64,000 nucleotides of DNA from Strobilurus pachycystidiatus (Eukaryota > Basidiomycota > Agaricomycetes > Agaricales > Physalacriaceae), in NCBI GenBank assembly GCA_019915135.1, contig JAHLMK010000007.1, forward strand, positions 1,240,001 through 1,304,000, in the 5' to 3' direction. Under the pieces are notes generated by a model that worked only from the letters and a program-made list of their open reading frames with translations, did no database searches and had not been told where the DNA came from. The translations under genes and the position numbers were made by a program. Each line of letters begins with the position of its first letter. The stretch's first letter is position 1. Positions 11,017 through 20,055 of this stretch are shown in pieces.

Positions 11017-11984
11017 GAGTGATGGTACACAAGCTTGCGGTTACTGTATCCAGCTGCAAGGTTGGCATCTAAGTATCAAAAAGCTCTTCCAGCAATAGCT
11101 AGAACAATCAGCCGGCTTGAGACAATAAGCTATTGTTGCGATGTCATAGGCGAAGTACCTACTCTCATGCACGCTTTCCCAGGCCATCCTTCCTTCCTTC
11201 CCGTACTAGTCTTCTGATTGTTTCGGCTCTAATTGTCGGTTTGGTGAATCAGCCGAGGAAGATATCATAGTTTCATCTGTCCGTATTGAGCTTTCAGAAG
11301 TCATTCACTACGCTCAAATTACAGACGGACACAAGTTCAATATGTATTCAAGGTGCAACTGATGACTCTAACTCATTGGCTGACCAGCATCAAGGCAGGA
11401 ACTATCTGTGTCGCCGGAACGACGACGAATCTGCCTGTGAGCTCTGGTGATCAGATGAATGTCCAACGAAAACAATCGTGAAGGGGCCGTCAGTGGACCA
11501 GAACTGACGCGATTACAAGACTGCAGTAGACGGGCTGTACCTGAGGCGCATGCGTATTGATAGGAACAATAGACTTGGGATGAAACGGAGACAGATTGAG
11601 GACAATGAATTCGTCGCCACGTCCTGCGGCAAGTGAGATAACGACGCTGGGGCCCTGAGCACTGGAGGTGTTGCAGCTGGGAGCTGGGGAGCTGGGTGGA
11701 GGGCGCTGGGTGCTGGACAGATTCGTGAACAAAGTCTTCATTCTACTGACGGCCAGTCCCCGGGGGGACTGTGTTCGGTGGTGCAATTCGCATACCTAGT
11801 GTCCTGGAAAACATCTCTGTCGTCACTAAGGCGCTGGTATTGAACATGGTCAATCAGAATACCGAAATTTGATCAAAACTCAAAGGACGTACCGCAAGCG
11901 CTACAGCGCACGATGGACAGCAGTTCTTGACTGCATCAAGAGATCACAGCCTTCTGATCGTGACGGCGGGATTTTGGGTTTCAT
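11017..11984. other. stretch without a recognisable gene
   Basis: Open frames exist, for example on the minus strand at 11786-11490 with a Pro/Ser-rich stretch. None shows a domain, a plausible exon set or similarity to a family I know. No tandem repeat or clear inverted repeat stands out. Confidence 0.4.
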
Positions 11985-12625
11985 AGGTCTGTGAATGTTG
12001 GTGCGCTGCGGGACCGCGCTCTCAACTTTCTGGACACCCTGTTATGTCGCGGGAGCCTGTGCTGAAGTGGAGACTGGAAAGTGGACGTGCTTGCCCTTTT
12101 CGATGGAGATGTGTGGGATGTTGGAAGTCTGCCATTTCTGCACGGCGGCCTTGCTTGTTTCGCTGGCAAAGAAGACAGCACCGTTGCCGATGCGTCGGCG
12201 CTGGCTTTGGCATTGGCGACACGGTCGGCGGCGAGGTCGACGTAGGTGCTTGTGGGCCGGGCAGCTGCTGGCGCGTCAGCAGATGGTATGGACAGAGTCG
12301 AATATGATACGAACGTCGTCAGTAAATATTATCTGTGTAGGCGCTGGTGCGGGTAAGTCGTCTTCGCCGTAGGCCTCGACATAGTTGACGAGGAACTCGT
12401 GTCGAGGACATAGCCAGCCTTGCCGTTTAGTTTCTTGCTCTGGACGAGGATCCAGTCGGCTTCAGACTCGAACACAAGGAGAATGTCGTCCTCGGAGAGG
12501 AAGAGCTCGCCGGGAGCTGGCGGTGTAGTACTAGTTGTAAATTGCCTTTACGGCGGCGCCGAGCATGGATAGGGCTCGGCCGAGTCCAGAAAATCGTTTT
12601 CCAGACGGTAACGGGATGCCTGACT
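11985..12625 (-). pseudogene. SLA1: SLA1-like endocytic adaptor, fragment with SH3 domain
   Basis: SLA1 is a cortical-actin and endocytic adaptor. The minus strand encodes an SH3 domain core near 12560-12370: AVKAIYN, then after a frame change PAPGELFLSEDDILLVFES, EADWILVQSKKLNGKAGYV and, after a further frame change, the usual closing piece VNYVEAYGEDD. Further on come IGNGAVFFASETSKAAVQKW and SIEKGKHVHFPVS (about 12180-12080), which match the conserved segment after the SH3 domains of SLA1 in basidiomycetes. A stop codon and frameshifts interrupt the reading. The SR-repeat C terminus is absent. The call rests on the SH3 core plus the VQKW segment. Confidence 0.72.
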
Positions 12626-12741
12626 GTCAATGTAAGTGCAGAAAACAGCAGGTTTGACCAGTGACATACCCTAAGAGCTCTACCGTCAAGCTGATCAAAC
12701 CCACAGAGTGACTAAAACTCCCTGAGTTCAATGCAGAAGCG

Positions 12742-13135
12742 TGTTAAGATCGGTGCCAGCGATCACCTCAACCAACTGAGCCAAAAGGCCACTATGATCA
12801 GGTCGACTGATCATACCGCTGGCGCTATATATACTTGCTGTTCCTGGACCATGACAATACCTCCTCCTTAAGGTTCAGCGTCCCGATGAACAGAAGTATA
12901 CATAGGCAGCCCCCAACTCCCGGGACGATTCCATTGTCCCGGTTCCAGAGTTGTAAGCCAAGGGTTCAATCCGCCCTTAGTGGGGATTGAACCGGTGACC
13001 CTCTTGGGACCTGATCGTACTGTTAAGATCGGTGCCAGCGATCACCTCAACCAACTGAGCCAAAAGGCCACTATGATCAGGTCGACTGATCATACCGCTG
13101 GCGCTATATATACTTGCTGTTCCTGGACCATGACA
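12742..13135 (-). mobile_element. TRIM-like miniature LTR element with target-site duplication
   Basis: Two 115-bp direct repeats that look identical (12742-12856 and 13021-13135) bracket a 164-bp interior. Each repeat has TG...CA ends. The element is flanked by a perfect 5-bp duplication, AAGCG (12737-12741 and 13136-13140). On the minus strand a purine run (AAGGAGGAGG) directly precedes the distal repeat, as a polypurine tract should; I see no clear TGG-type primer-binding site. There is no coding capacity. The minus strand also carries a Pol III A-box-like TGGCTCAGTTGG in each repeat and a B-box-like GGTTCAATCC in the interior. The interior GGTTCAATCC (12963-12972) is mirrored at 12984-12993, forming a 10-bp hairpin. 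Confidence 0.85.
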
Positions 13136-13140
13136 AAGCG

Positions 13141-14488
13141 CTTTCGCATGCCAAGGCGCAAAGCGTCCTGATAGTAAGGGAGTACAATCTCCAAGGCATA
13201 AAGGCGATCCCGTCCAAACACCGTCGTCAAGTAGTCGACAAAAAATCTGGTCATCGACAGAATTTTCCACTCTGCAAGAGTTCTCTGCCCTCCTTCGAAT
13301 GGCTGGGAGGCCATTCTCCGCGCCCCGAATGAAGTTCGTTCGCTGGAATCTCGCTGGTAAGGTAGTCTGGAAGATGAGGTCCCATTTGTGAAGCGAGGAG
13401 AAACTGAGTAGAAGGAACCTGATACTTAGTAACGGAATAACGGCGCACATTGCCGATCGGCCGGGTCGTGTTTGAGACTCCCTTTTCTTTGTTGACGACG
13501 CCCAGAGTCCCAGACGACGCCATTGAGGCTGGCTCCTTCGATGGCCACGGCAGCGCCAACTTGTTCCGTCTCGCGGGCCTGCCGCTTCTCTCTCTCCTCG
13601 TCCTCGTCCAGCGACGACGCCCACGGCCGCGACGATCGCCGCCGCTCCGAATACCACCGCAGCGACGACCACCACCGCACAATCCGGCTCTGTCGAGGGC
13701 ATCGAAATTGTCCCCGCCCCCTTCTGGACCAGTACCAAAAGTGCGTCTTACTCCTCCGCGTTGCGCGTATTGTTCTCATTAGTTCTTCAGTGATGCTATG
13801 TTTTGAGAGAAAACAGGTCCGATGGTAATGGCGCGCTCTGCGGTGACGGGCACCAGGCGCATGGTTGTCGACTACGCGCGCCAAGCCAGCCTTTTCCAAA
13901 CAGCCCTCATCACGCTGACGCGCCATACAGGCAATAAGCCTCTGTTTGCATTGCCGCACAAGACTTAGCAAGTCTCACTGACTCCGTATGTTCACATCCA
14001 TTTGCGCTGTCAAGTCACTACTGACTGCGACGCCGTCAGCAGCCCATAATCTGATTCGCCGGCAAAAAACCTAGAATCTCTGCCTCATATTCCCACTGGG
14101 CACCGCCAGTCCTGTCGGGATAATATGTATGATGCCACTTGAGGATGACCGCGCTGTTCTTCGCCCTCCTTAATCCGCGACCGCGGGTTTTCAATCCATT
14201 CCACGGCTCATGGCACATGCATGCCGCTGGAATCAGAGTGAATCCGGATTCGTGAGTCTTCACTCTTTCAGTTCTATGTTCATGGCTTGACACTGTACCT
14301 CTCCGGACAGCAATTGTCCTACCGGCAAGTGCCAATTCCGTCCCGTATCATGAATTGCAGATCCAGTGACGCGTCTTTGTCGATTCAATCGATTTATCTG
14401 CAGGCGTGTTTCGTCTTCTTCGGATGTGATTGCTGTAACTAATAATTTGCTCATCGCCAGGTCGTTCCTTCAATCAGTACGTCGACCA
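13141..14488 (-). other. unrecognised degraded coding-like segments
   Basis: The minus strand holds exon-like readings I cannot assign: RFFVDYLTTVFGRDRLYALE with IVLPYYQDALRLGMRKRF (13240-13135), into which the TRIM inserted; QFLLASQMGPHLPDYLTSEI (13400-13340); CLEKAGLARVVDNHAPG (13900-13850); and MCHEPWNGLKTRGRGL with ILKWHHTYYP (14220-14110). The first looks like part of a conserved globular protein. Long open frames at 13738-12977 and 13971-13426 overlap these in other frames and look like GC-driven shadows. Confidence 0.3.
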
Positions 14489-14652
14489 TGCAAATGCAAC
14501 GCTACCCCGCCTCAGCCGCCGCCGAACTCCTCAACAAGCAGCGCGTTCCGCGCCCCCACAGCCGTACATGACCATCTACCGACCCCAGATGAGCTGGGTC
14601 CCGTCCATCGTCAATCGCGTCCATGGTGCCGCCTTGAGCGTCTGTGCGTATA
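14489..14652 (+). pseudogene. SDH3: succinate dehydrogenase cytochrome b subunit (SDHC/SDH3), fragment
   Basis: A plus reading gives MQMQRYPASAAAELLNKQRV followed by RPHS, then after a frame change TIYRPQMSWVPSIVNRVHGAALSVCAY. This matches the first conserved part of the membrane-anchor subunit of mitochondrial complex II: LNxQR...RPxSPHLTIYxPQ, then the Ser and Arg of the first helix (SxxNRxxG) that lie near the ubiquinone site. Only this exon-sized piece is present. At about 14652 the sequence switches to an LSM7 fragment in the opposite orientation. Confidence 0.72.
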
Positions 14653-14790
14653 TGCGGATTCGTTCATTCACATACTTGGAGAGATCCAGGATGGCTTCGC
14701 GCTTGGGCTTGTCCATGGCCGGCCCCGACGACGAGATAGGTGTTGCCCGTCCACCCCGCGCGTAGCAATTGCCCTCCCACGGTGATGAGT
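14652..14790 (-). pseudogene. LSM7: LSM7 (Sm-like snRNA-associated protein), first-exon fragment
   Basis: The minus reading gives SSSGPAMDKPKREAILDLSK then YVNERIRI. This is the N terminus and start of the Sm1 motif of LSM7, a subunit of the LSM rings that bind U6 snRNA and decapping substrates. The family continues VKFTGGRE; here it runs instead into reverse-complemented SDHC at about 14652. A single truncated exon with no Sm2 motif. Confidence 0.72.
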
Positions 14791-14944
14791 ATTTTTGGGT
14801 GAGCAGCTCCCTCATCTAGTGTTACATCCTCCCGTCCAATGAAGTAAGCGGCGCTTGCCTTGCGCTCGGCTGCTCCGTGCTCATTGTATGTTTCTAAGAA
14901 GCAAGTGGAACATTAGATCTAGATACTGTCGTACAAGATAACAT

Positions 14945-17361
14945 TGCAAATATCAACTGGGTACTCTGGGGAATCTAAGGAATGCTGCGCAAATGGTCCA
15001 TGGGGACAGTCGCAACTTGTCATCACCCATTGCGTCTCCTGGCGGCCGAATGAGATTTCCCGTCCAGAGGTCCAACGGTAGCCGTCTGTACACGAAATCC
15101 CGCGCTGCTAATTTCTTCATTTGGGAGGCGTTAGTTGGTACCATGCGGAAACTATTCATGGTTAGTATGAACATAGATAGACAACGAAGGAAATATTCAC
15201 CGTCGGTCTAGTTCATCAACAAGGTCACCATTCCGTAGATGAGCGTAGAGCATTCGAATGAGATGCGTGAACAGAGCCTTCCATACGCCCAATTCAAACT
15301 TGTGAAGCAGATCGACGACCAGCATGCGATATGGGTCAAATGTAGCACCAAGCTGCTCGATGAATGCGTTCTGTAAAGCAGTGGTCAGATATGTTAGTGG
15401 CAAAGTTAACAGTGATTGTGATACCTTGGTCGGGACACTCGATGTCTCCTTGAGTAGATCGAGACCGCCTATGGCCCGTGCAAGACACATAGATCATGCG
15501 CCTCGCAGTATCGACGCGACGTCGCATGAATGTCCGAACACGTTGAATTCGTGTTTGTTCATCGAGTTTCTGTCCCATAAGGTCCAGTTTAGCCTTTGGG
15601 ACAAAGCACCGCGGACACGGACACAGGCCCTTGTCCCGAATTGTCGCAAGAAGAACCCTGCAAGTGTTCGTGAGTTTGAAACATAGCAAAAACGCGAGAC
15701 TGCTCACTTTTCAGGATAATCAGCCGAATAGGTATCTGCACACATGATAATGATACCATAAGTATAAGCGTGTAGAAATTTGGGATCCGACAACAAGAAA
15801 GTCCAGACAGCGTGCATGAGCTCGCGGCGGCAGTGGGTCAAGATGTCGGCCTTTTGTGTCTTCCACTTTGGATGGAATTCTTTCACCCAGTCACCGAACG
15901 AATCAGGGAGCTGACGATGAAGTGAGTAACAATGGATATAAGTTAGAGGAAGACTCACTGTAGGTATATATGCGAGATGCTCGATGGCGCCAGAGTTCAG
16001 CTGTGAGCGAATGTATTTGCTGATGTTCCCAAGCATCTGATAGATGGGCCACGCTTTGGCAATACCAAAGTTGGCGAGATGTGTTGCGTCGGAGAGGACC
16101 ATGACTGCGGCGACCACCTTTTCGCGCTTGCAGGATTGGTCTGTCGGGTCTGCAGGAGCGTGTGTCTGAACGCGGTCGTGTTCCGATATGAAGGCGTCCG
16201 ACGTATAGAGCTCTCCGTGAACACGGGTTTGCTGCGTGCCAGAAGCTGAGCGATGGAAGGATGTGAATGGTGAGAAATGGATCTTCGAGCCAAGGGGTCC
16301 CGTGAACGTTGCGCGTATAACGTCGATGATGCGACGATAGTAGAGACCGGGAACCTGGTAGGAGTGTGGTGGCTCTCCTTTGGTCCCAGATGGAACGTCA
16401 ATGGAGACCGTTGCCTCTTTGAATGACTGCACGAAAGGATCAGTCGATGCGTCGATTGCCTTGTCCATTTGTCGATTCTCGGTCTCGGTGTTGAAGTTGT
16501 CAGGAAGATCCTCGACTCGAAAATCAGGAGCCCGCAGGATGTCGTGTACCAGACTGGTAATTTCGCCCGCTGTTTTCTGTGTATTGCCGTTGTTGCCCAG
16601 CCCATGAGGCGATGAATGGACGGGGTCGCAAATGGCCACGGAAATCCCGAGGTTGAAGTTGACGCCGAGGAGGCTTCAGAAGGTGTAGGAACGGTGATGC
16701 CAGTCTGGCGCGGAGTGGCGAGGTCTTTTTTCTCGACAAAGACATCGGGATCATAGGATGGGCGATGGAGATATTGACGGATGAGGCCAAACTTGTTGGC
16801 AAGAGTGGTCAGGCGGTCACGAACAACAAGGAAAACATGAGGAAGACCGGCCGGGGGTGTGTAAGTAGCAGCTGGCATAGAAGGCTCGGGATACACATCC
16901 CGGATACGAGCAGGTATGCGTATCCGAAGGCGGGGAAGGGGCGGCTCAAGTTCGGTCTCGGGACCCGGATCAGGTGGATCCATCGAGACATCGAGATCAA
17001 AGTCTGCGCCACCATCTGCATGAGGAGGTTGGATCTTGGCAGACGCCGGAACGGGGGCCCCAGAGTCTGTGATGTGTGGCGGCACTGAAGATCCACTTGC
17101 TGCTGGTTCGTCAATCTTATCCTACAGCAAAATTAGTCTTGAATGTTTAGTATTAGATTTCATTCCTACCAAAAAGCGCTGTCGCTTCTCACTCCGGGAT
17201 TCTTGCTCTGCTGTAATTGCGGTTTCAGGCAGATGCACCCGTTTTTGACTGTTCTTGGCTGCCTGATAAGGTGTACAGGTAGTCTGGTGTCTCTGTAGGT
17301 CCCCAGCCCTCTTGAAGGACTTATAGCATGCTGTTGCAGGACAGGCATATTTTTCTGACAT
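14945..17361 (-). pseudogene. Plavaka-type DNA transposase, nearly full but frameshifted and 3'-truncated
   Basis: Translation from 17361 starts MSEKYACPATACYKSFKRAG with a C2H2-type finger (C-x4-C ... H-x4-C), then a 48-bp intron (17122-17169) and a Pro-rich linker. Conserved family blocks follow: DRLTTLANKFGLIRQYLHRP, LVHDILRAPDFRVEDLP (about 16560), TRVHGELYTSDAFI, VVAAVMVLSDATHLANFGIA, KAWPIYQMLGNISKYIRSQL, then CPCPRC (near 15610), MLVVDLLHKFELGVWKALFT (near 15300) and FRMVPTNASQMKKLAARDF (15190-15110). A one-base frameshift lies near 16595 and another near 15490. Spliced introns fit elsewhere. Homology ends after AARDF, so the C-terminal region is missing. Plavaka elements are basidiomycete DNA transposons; assignment is by remembered family pattern. 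Confidence 0.8.
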
Positions 17362-17956
17362 GTATAGAGTAGACGGAGCGGCGCTGAGTAGCGTAGAGAT
17401 CACGAGTAGAAAGAGTAGTGCCCAAATCGCGAGGCCCAGACGCGATCGTCGCATTGAGCGCGATTAATGAGCATGTAAGTGGTGAAAGGCAAAATCGATC
17501 CCATTTGAAAAGACAAGGTGTTGACAATGGCGTGCTTGCGCGAGTGGAGTCCGAGTAAGGAGAGGAGGCCGGCAGCGGAGTTTGAATCTATTAAAATCAC
17601 GTTTTGGTTGGGTTGCCCTTTTGTCCTCTTACCTCTATGTCCTCCTGTTGACAGCTGAATGCGCTAAAATCTGGTGTGTATCTTGCTGCTTCAACGGTCA
17701 CTCGGCTCTCACTCCTTCATTTTCTATATTACTTTCAAGATGGCCGACGTCTCCCGACTGTCATTGCGAAATCGGTCGTTGTCGAGGGGATAGCGGCAGC
17801 GGCCCGCTGAAAAAGCCTCAAGGCTTTTCCGACACTCCTCAACGCGCTCAAGACACGGTCACGACACTAGCGCTCAATTGTTGGTTTTGATCAGAGTCTG
17901 GCATATATTAAGGTGGGTGCTCATCCCATCATCCCATTACTCTACTCTCATCAGCC
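17362..17956. other. flank between Plavaka remnant and DUF6698 gene
   Basis: No recognisable gene. It would hold the promoter of the minus-strand transposase and the 5' region of the plus-strand gene. I found no convincing terminal inverted repeat for the transposon here. Confidence 0.4.
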
Positions 17957-19554
17957 ATGCCAGCTTCTTCCCTCCCGCCATCCAGCCCGCCACGCTCATC
18001 CAGCCCGCCACGCTCATCCAGTCCGGCTCCTCCACACAATGGCGATGAGGCTCGCCGTCTTCGTCAGGAAAACCGAGACTTGCAGGCATCGTCGGACGCA
18101 CCTGCCAGCGGAAACAACAGCCGGCGTAAACGCAAACGACGGTGGGTTGTTACTGTCTTGTGGTCCCGGTGATACTGACCATAACGGCTCACAGTGCTGA
18201 CGCCCCACACAACTCCCGCCAAATTCGCAAAATTGTTACTCTGTCACTCGAAAGCTTGCAGACCCTCGTCGAGGAGGCCGATCGACGCAGCGACGATCCC
18301 ACTGCACCATCTACACTGAAGTAAGTCTATTGCCTCCTTCTCGCGTTCTTTGTATGCTGACCCATACATGACACATAGGCAGGATATCCTCTTTGATAGT
18401 TTCAAGGCCTTATTGGCAACGTGCGGCAAGACCCTCAAAGAACTCTACGAGAAAGGGGATGCGAAAGCCTTGGATGAGCACTTGGGATTGGTGGGTTCTC
18501 ATTCTGCCTCCACGTCTCTCTGTTTATTTTGAATAGGCCCAAGTCGCGGCGAATGGTGCCCGTGCAGACGACAACAATGCAATCAAAGAAAAAGTCGGCA
18601 TCTGGTTCAACCGAGCCTACAAGCTTCACCTCGATGTGGAGCATTGTCTGGGCTGTGGAATCCAGTGCGACGTTGTCGGCCGCCTGCTTGTTGATGTTGC
18701 CCTCGACTGGGAGGATCCCGAGTACGTCAGCCAGCTTTCTTGAACATCGTGTCACACATTCTCTCAGGGTTCGCGCAAAGGTTCGCGCTAACGCTCCGGG
18801 CTTCCAGATGGGTTCCTCCTTCTTGGTGAACTTTTTCTATCGTAATTGCACCGGCAATCCCGACAACCTTGACGACGGCTTGTGGGAGAGTATCTTTTTG
18901 CTCAAGGTATGTCTCCGTGCTTGTTGTCCTTTCAGTGCTGATCTCTCTCGCAAGCCTACGCTTGCATATTCACTTCCCCCTCATCGGCTGACAAGATCAC
19001 GGACGACTCGGAGAATCAAGCACCACCTCCTGCAAAGAAGTCCAAAAAAGCAACGAAGCAGTCGATCTTGGACATGGCTGGGATGAACAAGCGTGTCACC
19101 CCGCAGGCTATTGCGTATACCGCCGTCACGGTACGTCCCATCAACCTTGGTCAATACTATACTAACGACACTGGCCAGCTTCACTTCAACTCCACCGATG
19201 CCAGTCAGTGGGCCGAGAACTACAACGGCTTTGACTACGCCGAGTTGTACGATTTTATTCTCGGATATTTCATTGGTGGTAAGCCGGGCAGCGCTGAGCG
19301 CAAGATTGCGGATGCTAAGCTTGCGTGGTGGAACAAGTACGTCCGCCCTCTTCTTTCACATTCTCCCCACTCACATCCGGGCAGAAAGATCTTACTCAAC
19401 CGAGTTCCGGAAGCCACGAGTGCTGCAACAACCTCGGTATCGCGCTTGGCAGCGCAGCGGGCGGCTCTTCTCGCCGCATCTGTCCCGAGCTCGTCTCCGA
19501 CTGCCACATCCGGCGCTGGTGCGACTGCTTCCAACGCCCCCCTACTACCTCTAA
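17957..19554 (+). CDS. DUF6698-type basidiomycete protein of unknown function
   Basis: A multi-exon gene starts MPASSLPPSSPPRSSSPPRS at 17957. GT-AG introns at 18142-18194, 18321-18378, 18491-18536, 18722-18767, 19131-19178 and 19337-19384 join in phase and give the blocks VTLSLESLQTLVEEADRRSD, DILFDSFKALLATCGKTLKE, VGIWFNRAYKLHLDVEHCLG with CDVVGRLL, NAPGFQMGSSFLVNFFYRN, ITPQAIAYTAVT-like and FNSTDASQWAENYNGFDYAE ... AWWNK. This block order is that of the DUF6698 family, expanded in Agaricomycetes and of unknown role. The intron from 18907 is awkward: the expected IFTSPSSADK reading (to about 18996) is one base out of phase with the preceding exon, so either a nonstandard splice or a frameshift is present. 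The C terminus is low-complexity and its stop (19554) uncertain. Confidence 0.65.
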
Positions 19555-20055
19555 TACTCCTCCTACTACTACTGCTACTGTTACTTCTGAACCTACTATC
19601 ACCCCTCCTGCTTAGCTACCGCAATACATTGTTCTTCTTTATAACTTCATTTGATCCCGATATGAGATTTGCTTGGTTCATAGTGACGACAAAGAATTCT
19701 CTTTGCGTGTAAACATGGTCGCGTGAGATAAGACCTTGTCTTTCGACAATGTACTGAACGTTGACCGTAAACATGGTCAGAGATCTGTCAGAGATGATAT
19801 ATGGGGAGGTGCAATCCTCGGTAAGACCACGGCGGCTGACTAAGCGGACAGCCACATCATTTCGTGAAGCTCGCCCGTCCCTCTGACTCTTACACTCATA
19901 CACGTCCGATATCCCTTGTAAACACGTATATTTCGTATCTCAGAGGTATGCTATTGTAATTGAACTAATTATAAACAAAAATAGTGTCAAAATACATCAA
20001 ATTAATACATTCACCACTGTCCCGCCTCCTTCCCAGTGTTCCCACCACATTACCC
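19555..20055. other. intergenic region, no gene seen
   Basis: Contains the low-complexity end of the upstream gene (a run rich in CTACT units near 19545-19600) and A/T-richer DNA before the convergent gene ending at 20056. No feature is supported. Confidence 0.4.

Noticed and set aside
12742..13135. Two tRNA genes or a U2 snRNA-like gene (GGCCTTTTGGCT word)
   Set aside because: The acceptor and T stems pair poorly, A-to-B spacing is 69 bp, and the repeats with TG...CA ends and AAGCG duplication fit an LTR element better.
12977..13738. 253-aa minus-strand open frame
   Set aside because: It runs through the TRIM and low-complexity GC-rich DNA, changes character along its length and shows no domain; a shadow frame.
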